Assembly (NCBI RefSeq): GCF_900129375.1
Contig: NZ_FQVN01000007.1
Location: 1-64,000, forward strand
Source of the DNA: Streptoalloteichus hindustanus
Lineage (GTDB): Bacteria > Actinomycetota > Actinomycetes > Mycobacteriales > Pseudonocardiaceae
DNA: 64,000 bases
Reading direction: 5' to 3'
Shown here in pieces: positions 1 to 8,869 of the stretch (position 1 is its first letter; every line of letters starts with the position of its first letter). The notes below the pieces were generated by a model. It saw only the letters and a program-made list of their open reading frames with translations. It did no database searches and was not told where the DNA came from. Made by a program: the position numbers and the translations under genes.

Positions 1-1727
1 TCCGCCGCGGTCTGCTCCTGGGCCTGGGCGTCCATCCGCCGCTGCGAGGCGATCCGTTGCTGCGCCTCGGCTTCCTGCCGCTTCTGGTTGGCGATCTCCG
101 CCTCCCGCTTCGCGGCCTCCCGCTGCTGGGCCGCCTCCCGCTGCTTGGCCTCCGCCTCCTGACGCTTGACGGCAGCCTCCTGCCGCCACCGCTCCGCCTC
201 CCGACGCTTCTCCGCGGCCACGTCACGCTCACGCTCAGCGTCGGCGCGAGCCTGCTTCACCTTCTCCGCATGAGCTTTCGCGCCCCGCAACGCGGCTTCC
301 GCTTCCAGACGCATCAACTTCGTCCGCCTCGCGGCATCCGCAGCTGCCTCGGCCTGCTCCTGCGCGGCCTGTGCGAGTCGGGCGGCGGCAGCGGCGTGCG
401 ATTCGGCGTTGGCCCGCCACCGTTTCGCGTTCTCCTCATGCGCCTTGGCCTTGGCCGCGGCATCCGTGGCCGCCGCCTCCGCTCCGATCGCGTCCACCGC
501 GTGCGCCGCGGTCTCCGCCGCACCCTTGGCGGCCTCGGCCGAACCGGCCATACCCTGCACGACCTTGGCCCACTGCGCCCCGTGCGGCATCCCGTTCTGC
601 AGCAGGATGTCCACCTGCGTGCCCGCCCCGGCCGCCGCGGCCCTGGCGTCCTGCGCGTCCTTCACGGCGTAGCCGACGAAACGAGCGACCTCGTCCCTGG
701 CCCGCTGATACAACTCCGGATGGTAGGAACCCCCCGCCTGATCGGAGGCCAGCGTCCGGGCCGTCTCGCGGGAGACGTTCGCCGCCGAGGTCATGTCGTT
801 CGCGGCGCGCTCCAACGCCCGCACCCCGTCCGCATGCGCGGCAAGGAGGTTCTGGCGGGCCCGCATCGCCCGCGCGGTCCGCTGCGCCGCCTCCGAGGCC
901 GCCTCGGCCTCCTTACGCTTACGCTCCAACTCCTCCAACTGCCTGTCCCGCGCCTGCGCGTCCCGCTGCGCCGCAGCCAGGTAGCCGGTCTTCAAAAACT
1001 CCTCAATCGCCGCATCGCCCGCCGCCAACGCGGCCTTCGCGGCGGCGGAAACCTCCGGGGTGCCCCGATCGGCCGCCAGCTGCACGTGCGCGCGCCGGCG
1101 CTGCTTGAGTTCCTTGTCGTAGGCGCCGTCCCGGCGGTCCTGCTCGGCGGCGATGTCCCGCCCGAACGCCAGGAAGTCCGCCCGGTCATGGGCGTTGCCC
1201 TTCAACGCCCGCTCCACCGCGGCGTTGAACACCGGACCACCCGTCCCCGCCAGGGACTCGATCAGGGCACGGTTACGGGCATCCGCCTCGTCCCTGCGTT
1301 TCCTGGCTCGGGCCTTGGCGTCCTGTTGCCCGTGGTCGAAGAACTGCTGGATCGCCCCGGCATCCCCGGCCTCGGCCTTCGTCAGGGTTTCCCGGGCGGC
1401 GACCCGGACTTCCTCGTCCTCGTCGAACGCGGCGATGTCCGCGATCAGGTCCAGCTGCAACTGCCGCAACACCGCGTCCTGATCCGGATCCTCGGCCGGC
1501 GACGAAGAAGACGTACTCTCGGACGACGACGTGTTCTCACTGGCGGCACGCTGGGCCGGTAACTGCCCATAACCCCGCAACCCTGCCAAACCCACAGGCA
1601 GAGTCGCGGCCGTTCCCTGACCGGCCGCGCCCACCACGAACACCGTGGCCAGGATCAGCACAACGGCCCGACGAAACCAGTCGAGAACCGGCGCCCTACG
1701 CCGTGATCTCCGCGTTAACCTTCTCAT
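1..1727 (-). CDS. Secreted ALF-repeat protein, 3' end outside window
   Basis: About 575 codons are visible and the frame is still open at the left edge, so the C-terminus is missing. I start at the ATG at 1727, where an arginine-rich stretch (MRRLTRRSRRR) is followed by a hydrophobic segment (VVLILATVFVVGAA) and an Ala-x-Ala type end: a signal peptide. Residues of roughly 75-270 hold three ALF-type repeats (V..AA..AL..GD..AI..F...G). The rest is a long Ala/Glu/Arg/Gln-rich helical region that looks like coiled coil. It lies 76 nt after the next ALF gene on the same strand, so the two probably share a transcript. In other actinobacteria ALF repeats often precede variable C-terminal domains; here that end cannot be seen. 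Function unknown. Confidence 0.8.
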   Translation of the reverse strand, partial: MRRLTRRSRRRAPVLDWFRRAVVLILATVFVVGAAGQGTAATLPVGLAGLRGYGQLPAQRAASENTSSSESTSSSSPAEDPDQDAVLRQLQLDLIADIAAFDEDEEVRVAARETLTKAEAGDAGAIQQFFDHGQQDAKARARKRRDEADARNRALIESLAGTGGPVFNAAVERALKGNAHDRADFLAFGRDIAAEQDRRDGAYDKELKQRRRAHVQLAADRGTPEVSAAAKAALAAGDAAIEEFLKTGYLAAAQRDAQARDRQLEELERKRKEAEAASEAAQRTARAMRARQNLLAAHADGVRALERAANDMTSAANVSRETARTLASDQAGGSYHPELYQRARDEVARFVGYAVKDAQDARAAAAGAGTQVDILLQNGMPHGAQWAKVVQGMAGSAEAAKGAAETAAHAVDAIGAEAAATDAAAKAKAHEENAKRWRANAESHAAAAARLAQAAQEQAEAAADAARRTKLMRLEAEAALRGAKAHAEKVKQARADAERERDVAAEKRREAERWRQEAAVKRQEAEAKQREAAQQREAAKREAEIANQKRQEAEAQQRIASQRRMDAQAQEQTAA

Positions 1728-1803
1728 TCCACAACACGCCTCAGGTCTTGAAGGAAAGAAACAAGAACGACCAGAAAAGCCGAAGCGGGGAGAGATCCAC
1801 GAC

Positions 1804-2877
1804 TCAGGGGCGTTTGGTCATGCGGTCGTAACCGGCCTGGGACTGCCCCCACACATCCGCCCACTGACGCGACTGATCACCGGCGAAGGTGTTCTCCCCG
1901 GTCCAGTTGTCACGATTCTTCTTCGCACCCGAAGCGATCGCCGACCACACCGGCCCCACCTCGGCGGTAGCCCGGTCGATCACCGTCTGCCAGTACCGGG
2001 CCTGCTCGGCGCACAACCGCTGCTCGTCCTCCCACGCCTTGCGGGCCGCCTCGGCCTTCTCGCGGCTCGTGGCCCACGCCCGCGCCGCCACCGCCCGCGC
2101 CTGCTCCGCGGCCGCATCACCCGCGGCCAACGCCTCCCGCTCCGCCTCCCGCGCGTCCGCCACCAACCCCGGAATCACCGCCAGGAACCGCACACCCGCG
2201 TCCTGCGACCGCAGACGGAAGATCTCCACATCCACCGCCGCCGCGGCCATCCACCCCGACGCGTAGAACGCCCGCACATCGGCATCCGTGGCACCGGGGC
2301 GGATCGCGTGCTGGGCGGCCAGCCGCACCTGCTCACCCGGATCACTCCGCGCCAACAGCCCCACGAAGTCCCGCTCGGCCTGCGCGATCACCTGCCGATG
2401 CTGCTCATCCGCCTCCCGCGCCGCGTCATCCAGCGCCCTGGCCTCGGCGAACCCCGTCCGCGCGAACCGCTCCCGATCCGCATCCGTGCCCTTGAGCGCC
2501 TGTTGCGCGGCGGCGTGCACCCGCGGGGAGAACTGCGGGCTGTAGGTGGAGACCACCCGCTGCGCGAAATCCCGGTTCCGGGCGGCGTTCTGCTGCGCCC
2601 GCTCCCGAGCCTCCCGGAACCCCGAGGCCACGAACCGCCGCAACGCGGGCTCGCCCTCATCCGAACGCAACGCCTGCCACGCCGCGACCCGCACCAACGC
2701 CTCGGAGTGGTACAGCGCGACCTGCCGAACCATCGGATACCACGGCGACTGCTCGATACCAGCGGTCCGCGTCTCGACACCGGCGAAAACAGGGTCCGCC
2801 GCGGCGACAGAGGCGCCGGAAACGGCGAGCGCCGTCGCGACCGCGAGCCCGGCAAAAGCGGAGAACAAATTCACCAC
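1804..2877 (-). CDS. Secreted ALF-repeat protein
   Basis: A 357-residue protein with a short N-terminal signal peptide (hydrophobic to about residue 25, ending ASVAAADP). From about residue 45 to 260 it carries four helical ALF-type repeats, recognisable from the pattern VR.AA..AL..G....R.F...GF..A. The final 100 residues are helical with several Trp (WSAIASG, NWTGEN, WADVWGQ) and resemble no catalytic domain I know. Two GTG codons at 2877 and 2874 follow an AGGGGG Shine-Dalgarno; either may be used. It is the first gene of a minus-strand pair and diverges from the large ALF/LGFP/lectin gene. Likely exported structural or interaction protein; family function is not established. Confidence 0.8.
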   Translation of the reverse strand: MVNLFSAFAGLAVATALAVSGASVAAADPVFAGVETRTAGIEQSPWYPMVRQVALYHSEALVRVAAWQALRSDEGEPALRRFVASGFREARERAQQNAARNRDFAQRVVSTYSPQFSPRVHAAAQQALKGTDADRERFARTGFAEARALDDAAREADEQHRQVIAQAERDFVGLLARSDPGEQVRLAAQHAIRPGATDADVRAFYASGWMAAAAVDVEIFRLRSQDAGVRFLAVIPGLVADAREAEREALAAGDAAAEQARAVAARAWATSREKAEAARKAWEDEQRLCAEQARYWQTVIDRATAEVGPVWSAIASGAKKNRDNWTGENTFAGDQSRQWADVWGQSQAGYDRMTKRP

Positions 2878-2900
2878 AGCCCCCTGTTTTGTTCGGATTC

Positions 2901-2912
2901 GCGCAATTGCGC
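2901..2912. promoter_or_regulatory. 12-bp palindrome upstream of ALF genes
   Basis: GCGCAATTGCGC is a perfect 12-bp palindrome 24 nt upstream of the minus-strand ALF gene start, in the divergent promoter region (2878-3127). It could be an operator; no regulator is encoded next to it, so this is only a candidate. Confidence 0.3.
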
Positions 2913-3127
2913 AGCAGCTGGACTATCGCACAACTCCTGTCATGCGAGCAGCGCTTAGTGATCTTGACCACACAACAGCAACCGAACGGCCGATTACTTA
3001 ACGGTTACGGCTGGGTGTCGGTCCGATAATGAGGTTGATCCTCGTTCCTTGACGGGGCAAGGATTCCGACACGCGTGTTGTGGCCACGCGCTCTCCGTGT
3101 GTTTCTTTTCCGCTAGAGGGGAATTCT

Positions 3128-6100
3128 TTGAACACGTCCCGTCATGCTGTGGCGCCGGTTTCCCGGCCGCGGCGGACACTGCGGGGTGTCGCGGTCACGG
3201 TCGTGGCCGCCGCGGCCATCGGCCTGCCCTTACCCGCATCCGCCGCGGCGGACCCGCCGCCACAGCCGTCACCCGTCACCGCGACACCAACAGCACCCGC
3301 TCCGCCCCCCACCACGGGAGATCCGAAGCCCGAGACAGAGCAGAAGCCTCTGGAGCTGGTGGTTGGCACACCACCGGGCAAGCCCGAGGGTTCAACCGAG
3401 CCGAAACCCTCCGGCACGGGGGCGACAGCGCCTCAGTCCACCGATGTGGAGAAGGGCAAGGCCGCGGCGGAGCTCGGCATCGTCGCGGGTCCGGAGTTGT
3501 TGGTGCTCAACGACCGCAACTTCACCGCCGCCATGTACTACGCCGCCGATGACCTGGACAAGCCGCACCCGCTGGAGCCCGAGCACCAGAAGGTGAAGGA
3601 GGCGGCCATCGCCGCCCTCGGCGCGAGCGACGACGAGTGCACCACCTTCATCAGGACCGGCATGGCCGCGGCCAACAAGGAAGACCAGCAGATCGTCGCC
3701 GAGCGCCGCAAGAAGCAGGAGGAGGACCGCACGGCGAAAGCCAGGGCCGCTGGCCTGCTGAACATCAAGGTCGACGACGGCGTGCTGTCGAAGTCGATCT
3801 ACGACTTCATCGTCCACCTGGAACTCAACGCCGACAACCACAAGGACGCCGCGGTCAAGGAAGCGGCGCGCACGGCGTTGAAGGGCACCGCCGAGGCCCA
3901 GTGGACCTTCCTCACGGTCGGCGTCTTCGACGAGCACAAGAAGGACGTCGACCGCCTGATCCAGGAGGACAAGGACAAGACCGAGGCCGAGAAGGCCGCG
4001 GCGCTGTCCCGTGAAGCCAAGGCGAACGCCGCGTGGCACGCCCTGGGGATCAGGGCCGACGACGCCCTGCTCAACCTGACCGACCGGGACTTCGTCGTCG
4101 AGATCTGGAACCGCGCTCCCCGTGGCACCGAGGTCCACGGCGCCGCCGAGGCCGCCGTGCGCAGCCACAACGAGGCGGACTGGAAGCAGTTCATCGACAA
4201 GGGCGCCAAGGAGGCGCGCCTCCGCGACATCGAGAACTTGCTCAAGAAGCGCGACGAGGAGAACGCGCGACAGATCACCGTGATCCGCACCCAGGCCGCC
4301 AAACGTCGAATGCACCCCGCTCTGGTCGCCGCCGCGGACGCGGCCCTCGCGGGGAGCCCGACCGACCGGGAGCGCTTCCTCCGCGTCGGCCAGTACGAGA
4401 ACCTGACCCAATCCCTCGCCAACAGCACCCAGCTCGGTCCCGACTTCTACATCACCGATGACAAGGGCAAAGCTGTTCTGACCGAGTGGCGGCAGGGCGA
4501 CCACCCGGAACAGGCGTGGAAGATCGAACCCGGGCTGAGCGACCCCACCTGCTTCTCGTTCCAGTCCGTCGCCCGGCCCAACAACTACCTCCGCTGGCGC
4601 AAGGACATGCCGGGCCACAGCCGCGCGCTTGTCGCCGTCGACCCCCTCGACGGGTCCAAGGCCTTCAAGGCCGAGGCGACCTGGTGCTTGAACGACATGG
4701 TGAGCGGCATCGTCCTCTACCCGGTCAACGCGGAGGGCAAGTACCTCTACGTCGAAGGTGCCCTGGATGACGAGAGCACTCGGAGTTGGGCTTCCTGGGT
4801 CGTCGAGCCGCCCCATCCCACCATGCCGATCGACCGGCGCTACGCCTCGGACCAGAAGCTCCGGGACAGCCTCGGCAAGCCGGTGCGGGACGCGGTCCTC
4901 GACGCGAACAACGTCGGGTACCGGGAGTACGAGAAGGGTCGCCTCTACCTCACCCGCGACCAGCACCAGCTCGGGACGAGCGGCGGCGTCCACGTGATCT
5001 ACAACGGCCCGGTTCTCGACAAGTACCTGGAACTGGGAGGGCCGTACGCCCTTCCCGGGGTCCTCACCGACCAGGTGCCGGGTCGCGACCGGAAGGGGCA
5101 GGTGCTGACGATCGCGCGCCCCAGAGTGGCCAACGAACACCTGTACATCGCGTGGAGTCCGGCCACCGGCGCCCACGTGGTCTACGGCATGATCGGGACG
5201 ACCTGGGCCGCGGCTGGCGGGGAGGGAGGCGTGTTCGGGTATCCCCACAACGACGAGTCCGGGTACGGCAACGCCGGAGTCCGGTTCAACCACTTCTCCG
5301 GCGGGTCGATCTACTACCTGCCGGGCAAGGGAATCCGAACGGTCAAGGGCGAGATCCACAAGAAGTTCGCGTCCCTGGGATACCAGGCCTCGCGGCTGGG
5401 GCACCCCGTGGACGACGAGACCGGCTTCGGCAACGAGGCAGGCCGCGTCCAGAACTTCTCCGGTGGTGCGATCTACCACAGCAGAAGCGGAACGGCCGCG
5501 CTCGAGGCGGCCATCTACGTGAAGTACGCGCAGAGCGGCTTCGATAACGGCCCCCTCGGGTACCCGGTCTCGGACGGCACCACGGCAGACGGCGTGGGTC
5601 GGTACGTCAACTTCAGCAAGGGCGGCGCGATCTACTGGCACCCGGACACCGGCGCGCACATCGTCGCCGGAGCCATCCGGACCAAGTGGAACGAGCTCGG
5701 CGCGGAGAAGTCCTACCTCGGTTATCCGACGACGGACGAGACCGCGCTGCCCAAGGGACGCCGCAGCGTCTTCCAGGGCGGTCGGATCGACTGGAGCAAC
5801 GACGGAGGCCAGACGATCGCCTACAAGACTCTCGCGGTGTCGTCCCGGGCCGTCGCGCTCAAGGGCGTCCAGTCCGGGCGCTGCCTCCAGGTCGCGGGCG
5901 CCGTCCGGGACGCCGACGCCAACCCGCCCGGAACCGAGATCTGGGACTGCTCCTCGTCCGACAAGCAGACCTGGGACCTGGTCAACCTGGGCGACAACAA
6001 GTACGCGCTCAAGAACCGGGCCTCCGGCAAGTGCCTGGACATCCGCTCCGGCGACATGAAGAACGGGACGCCGCTCGACCAGGCCGCCTGCCACCAGCGC

Positions 6101-6274
6101 GGTTCCCAGCAGTGGGAGTTCACGACGGCGGCCGACAACACGGTGGCGCTGCGCAGCGTCCACTCCGCCAAGGTCGCTGACGTGCTGGGCCAGCGCACCC
6201 ACAACGGCTCGGCCGTCGGGCACTGGGCGGACACCGCTGGCGCCAACCAGCGCTGGACGCTGATCGAGAGGTGA
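3128..6274 (+). CDS. Secreted multimodular protein: ALF repeats, AbfB-like, LGFP repeats, ricin-type lectin
   Basis: 1,048 residues from a TTG at 3128, chosen because AGAGGGG lies seven bases upstream and the product begins with a clean signal peptide (Arg-rich, hydrophobic, ending PASAAADP). After a Pro/Thr-rich linker, residues about 110-420 contain four ALF-type repeats separated by charged helices. About 430-570 looks like an AbfB-type beta-trefoil (CFSFQSVARPNNYLRW). About 630-890 contains five to six LGFP-type repeats (FGYP, LGHP, LGYP motifs followed by F.GG.IY), a module that in corynebacteria binds cell-wall material. Residues about 903-1048 are a ricin B-type lectin with QxW motifs (KQTW, SQQW, NQRW). 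No catalytic domain is visible. I infer a cell-wall or glycan-binding surface protein; its job is unknown. Confidence 0.88.
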   Translation: MNTSRHAVAPVSRPRRTLRGVAVTVVAAAAIGLPLPASAAADPPPQPSPVTATPTAPAPPPTTGDPKPETEQKPLELVVGTPPGKPEGSTEPKPSGTGATAPQSTDVEKGKAAAELGIVAGPELLVLNDRNFTAAMYYAADDLDKPHPLEPEHQKVKEAAIAALGASDDECTTFIRTGMAAANKEDQQIVAERRKKQEEDRTAKARAAGLLNIKVDDGVLSKSIYDFIVHLELNADNHKDAAVKEAARTALKGTAEAQWTFLTVGVFDEHKKDVDRLIQEDKDKTEAEKAAALSREAKANAAWHALGIRADDALLNLTDRDFVVEIWNRAPRGTEVHGAAEAAVRSHNEADWKQFIDKGAKEARLRDIENLLKKRDEENARQITVIRTQAAKRRMHPALVAAADAALAGSPTDRERFLRVGQYENLTQSLANSTQLGPDFYITDDKGKAVLTEWRQGDHPEQAWKIEPGLSDPTCFSFQSVARPNNYLRWRKDMPGHSRALVAVDPLDGSKAFKAEATWCLNDMVSGIVLYPVNAEGKYLYVEGALDDESTRSWASWVVEPPHPTMPIDRRYASDQKLRDSLGKPVRDAVLDANNVGYREYEKGRLYLTRDQHQLGTSGGVHVIYNGPVLDKYLELGGPYALPGVLTDQVPGRDRKGQVLTIARPRVANEHLYIAWSPATGAHVVYGMIGTTWAAAGGEGGVFGYPHNDESGYGNAGVRFNHFSGGSIYYLPGKGIRTVKGEIHKKFASLGYQASRLGHPVDDETGFGNEAGRVQNFSGGAIYHSRSGTAALEAAIYVKYAQSGFDNGPLGYPVSDGTTADGVGRYVNFSKGGAIYWHPDTGAHIVAGAIRTKWNELGAEKSYLGYPTTDETALPKGRRSVFQGGRIDWSNDGGQTIAYKTLAVSSRAVALKGVQSGRCLQVAGAVRDADANPPGTEIWDCSSSDKQTWDLVNLGDNKYALKNRASGKCLDIRSGDMKNGTPLDQAACHQRGSQQWEFTTAADNTVALRSVHSAKVADVLGQRTHNGSAVGHWADTAGANQRWTLIER

Positions 6275-6279
6275 ACCGC

Positions 6280-6318
6280 ATGGGCGCCGGTTCCAGGCGA
6301 ACTGGAACCGGCGCCCAT
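6280..6318 (+). terminator. Strong hairpin terminator
   Basis: A perfect 17-bp inverted repeat (6280-6296 with 6302-6318; arms ATGGGCGCCGGTTCCAG) around a 5-nt GCGAA loop, five bases after the stop codon of the ALF/LGFP/lectin gene. There is no T-run, as usual for actinobacterial terminators. Confidence 0.85.
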
Positions 6319-6743
6319 CGGCACTCGATCGCCCCAGCGTCTCCCTGCTCTTCGCTCTTCTGGCGTGGCCACGTGTCAGTAGCCAGGAGGCACACAGTTA
6401 TTCCGGCTTTCATGCTGTCCACACGCGACACTGATCCAGCAGCCGTCGGCCGCTTCTCCTGGCTGGGCCACGGCGCGGTGCGGGGTTTGAGCGAGGGTGA
6501 CCAGGGGACTTCGTCCCTGACCTGGGCAGCTCAGCGCCGCGAGCGCTCTCTTGTGCGTCAGTGAAGCCAGAACGCGCGAACTCGCCTATGCTTGGTCGCG
6601 GCACCGCCGCCGGGTTGAGCCCTCGCTCCCCGGCTTCCCGCGGTCCAGCCGTGATCACTCGGCCTCGCCACGCTCCCGCCGCAACCTCCGGTGAGCCGTC
6701 CTGGCCACGCATCCCTCACCTGACTCACACGAGAGGAACCGCC
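6319..6743. other. Gene-free stretch
   Basis: I see no convincing gene here; the open frames lack a ribosome site and family resemblance. A small hairpin (GGGAC-TTC-GTCCC) sits near 6505-6516. The 3' part is the leader of the ATPase gene that follows. Confidence 0.4.
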
Positions 6744-7316
6744 ATGCCCCGATACATCCTCACCGGCGCCCCCGGGGCCGGGAAAACAGCCGTCCTCCGC
6801 CTCCTGGAGAGCAACGGACATGCCGTCGTCGAGGAAGCGGCGACGGACGTCATCACGCTCGACAACGCCCTGGGCCACGAGGAACCCTGGCGCGACCACA
6901 CCTTCATCGACAAGATCGTCACGCTGCAGCGGCGACGGCAGGACGCCGTTCGAGCGGCCCCCTCCACCGCCGTGTTCTTCGACCGCTCACCGGTCTGCAC
7001 GCTGGCACTGAGCCGCTACCTGGGCTTCGCCCCGTCCCGCCTGCTCACCCGCGAGGTCGATCGAGTCACGGCGGAGGGCGGCTACGAGACGACGGTCTTC
7101 TTCATCCGCAACCAGGGCTTCGTCCAAGCCACCGCCGCCCGCCGGATCAGCTTCGAGGACTCCCTCGTCTTCGAGCGCCTTCACGAACAGACGTACCGCG
7201 ACCTCGGGTTCCAGCTCGTCGAGATCCCCGCGGGTCCCCTCATCGACCGCGTCGCCCTGATCGAGCAGACCATCGAGCAACTACACGGAATCGAAGCCGT
7301 CGAATCCACGAGCTGA
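6744..7316 (+). CDS. P-loop ATPase/kinase, AAA_28 (NadR/Ttd14-like)
   Basis: 190 residues from the ATG at 6744, preceded by GAGAGGA. The N-terminus reads directly into a Walker A motif, TGAPGAGKTAVL (residues 6-17), and a Walker B-like strand ending in Asp is seen at VFFDRSP (about residue 75). The size, short N-terminus and Asp-Arg-Ser-Pro motif match the small AAA_28 family of predicted ATP-binding proteins related to the kinase domain of NadR. Substrate cannot be told from sequence. It stands alone and is convergent with the serine hydrolase gene; the 236 bp between them hold no gene. Confidence 0.8.
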   Translation: MPRYILTGAPGAGKTAVLRLLESNGHAVVEEAATDVITLDNALGHEEPWRDHTFIDKIVTLQRRRQDAVRAAPSTAVFFDRSPVCTLALSRYLGFAPSRLLTREVDRVTAEGGYETTVFFIRNQGFVQATAARRISFEDSLVFERLHEQTYRDLGFQLVEIPAGPLIDRVALIEQTIEQLHGIEAVESTS

Positions 7317-7552
7317 ACCCACCAAACACTGTCCTATGTGGACACTTTGGTCAACTGTGGAGCGCAGCAACCACTCCCCCGCTGTCAGCCGCCCCACAAC
7401 ACGTGCCCGCAACGTAAGAAACAGACGACTGGAACAGCATGGAGTTGGTAATGGTGCTGCGCGGGTCGACGGGAACAGCGGGGCGCGGTTCGGCTCCCGC
7501 GCCGGAAAGCGCACCGGTGGGACATCCGGCGCGGGAGGCCGACGTGGGCTGA

Positions 7553-8653
7553 CTAGGCCGGCAGGGAGCCGCTGGGGCGGAACTCCGTGTCGAGGAGATC
7601 GGTGAAGATCCCGATGGGATCGTCCCAACCGCCGGTCGTCCAGTCACCGTTGATGTTGGTGGTGACGAGGTGTTCTCCGTCGCGGGTTCCGTAGGCGTAC
7701 GACCACGAGCCGAAGATGGCGCCGCCCATGCCCCAGACGGTGGCGCCGGAAGGCAGGGTCACAGTGGAGATTCCGAGCCCATAGGTGCTGTGGGGAAGCC
7801 AGTTCTGGGTCGGGGTCGTGGTGAGCATGTCCCGTTGTTGTTCTGGTGGGAGGAGTTGGCCGCCCAGGAGTGCGGCGAAGAACCGGTTGAGATCTCCTGC
7901 CGTGGAGATCATGCCGCCGGCCGCCCAGTACACGGAGGTCTCCATGTCGGTGACGTCGTAGGTTTCGGCGTCGGGATCGGGCGAGTGCAGCCTGGTGTAG
8001 TGGCGGGAGTGCGGTCCCTGGATCGTGGGGTCGGCTCCGCGCGGCAGGTAGGTGCCGGTCAGGCCGAGTGGGCCGGTGACGCGCTCGGCGATCTCGTCGG
8101 CGAGCGCCCTGCCGGTCACGCGCTCGACGATCATGCCGGCGAGGATGTAGTTGGTGTTGGAGTAGGCCCAGCCGGTGCCCGCCGGGAAGTCGGCCGGATG
8201 ACTCATGGCGATCCGCACGAGTTCGTGCGGGGTATAGCTTTCCTGCTGGCTCAGCGCGGGCTGGTCGTGCGTGTGGCTGAAGATGCCGCTGGTGTGGTTG
8301 AGCAGTTGGCGAATGGTGGTCCTGGAGCCGTCGTGGCCGTTGCCGGCGACCACGCCGGGGAGCCAGCGCTCCACCGTGTCGTCGAGGGCCAGCCGGCGTT
8401 CGGCCGCGAGTCGCAGGACGACGGTGGCGGTGAAGGTCTTGGTGACGCTTCCGATCCGGAACCTGTCCTGCGGTCGTCGCGCCTGTCGGGTCTCGGTGTC
8501 GGCGACGCCCGCCGTGCCGAACCAGCACCGGTCGCCGGCGCGGATCTCGGCGAGGATGCCGGGCACCCCGCCGTCGGTCACCGCTCGGTCGAGGACGCGT
8601 TGGGCATCGGCGTGCGCACCGCCGATGGGGGCCGTGGGAACGGCGTTCTCCAT
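7553..8653 (-). CDS. Serine hydrolase, class C beta-lactamase/DD-peptidase family
   Basis: 366 residues. The three signature motifs of the penicillin-recognising serine hydrolases are present: Ser-Val-Thr-Lys at 69-72 (nucleophile and general base), Tyr-Ser-Asn at 164-166, and a Gly-rich strand near the C-terminus (MGGAIFG) in the place of the KTG/HxG box. No signal peptide is visible, so it is probably cytoplasmic, unlike true secreted beta-lactamases; esterase, DD-peptidase or amide hydrolase activity is equally possible. It diverges from a MarR-type regulator across a 216-bp region with repeated GTTGCGTT boxes, so it is probably a target of that regulator. Confidence 0.85.
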   Translation of the reverse strand: MENAVPTAPIGGAHADAQRVLDRAVTDGGVPGILAEIRAGDRCWFGTAGVADTETRQARRPQDRFRIGSVTKTFTATVVLRLAAERRLALDDTVERWLPGVVAGNGHDGSRTTIRQLLNHTSGIFSHTHDQPALSQQESYTPHELVRIAMSHPADFPAGTGWAYSNTNYILAGMIVERVTGRALADEIAERVTGPLGLTGTYLPRGADPTIQGPHSRHYTRLHSPDPDAETYDVTDMETSVYWAAGGMISTAGDLNRFFAALLGGQLLPPEQQRDMLTTTPTQNWLPHSTYGLGISTVTLPSGATVWGMGGAIFGSWSYAYGTRDGEHLVTTNINGDWTTGGWDDPIGIFTDLLDTEFRPSGSLPA

Positions 8654-8687
8654 GGGATTCCCTGCTCTTGATCTTTCGGGACACCTG

Positions 8688-8703
8688 AACGCTACGTTGC
8701 GTT
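8688..8703. promoter_or_regulatory. Candidate operator, AACGC...GCGTT
   Basis: AACGC (8688-8692) and GCGTT (8699-8703) form an inverted repeat and include one GTTGCGTT box (8696-8703), 35 bp upstream of the serine hydrolase start. The same box recurs at 8810. Confidence 0.45.
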
Positions 8704-8787
8704 TGGTGGGGCAGGAACGAGGAGAACGCCCGAAACTCGGAACTTGACGGGGTTTTTCGGGGTTTTGTTGCGCTGGCCCTGTCAGCT

Positions 8788-8817
8788 AACGCAACGCTCG
8801 GCCAAGCGCGTTGCGTT
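8788..8817. promoter_or_regulatory. Candidate operator, AACGCAAC...GTTGCGTT
   Basis: Perfect 8-bp arms AACGCAAC (8788-8795) and GTTGCGTT (8810-8817) separated by 14 bp, midway between the divergent serine hydrolase and HTH regulator genes. I infer that the adjacent regulator binds here and controls both genes. Confidence 0.6.
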
Positions 8818-8869
8818 GGCCTGGGAGTGAACGCACACTGGGTGGATCATCTGGGCGGGAGGGGCGGAC

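Noticed and set aside
3392-6223. 943-codon minus-strand open frame opposite the ALF/LGFP/lectin gene
   Set aside because: High-GC shadow: product is Val/Gly/Arg-rich with no domain, while the plus strand has clear domains, signal peptide and ribosome site.
6271-6564. 97-codon plus-strand frame after the lectin gene
   Set aside because: It starts in the stop codon of the previous gene, runs through the terminator hairpin and has no ribosome site.
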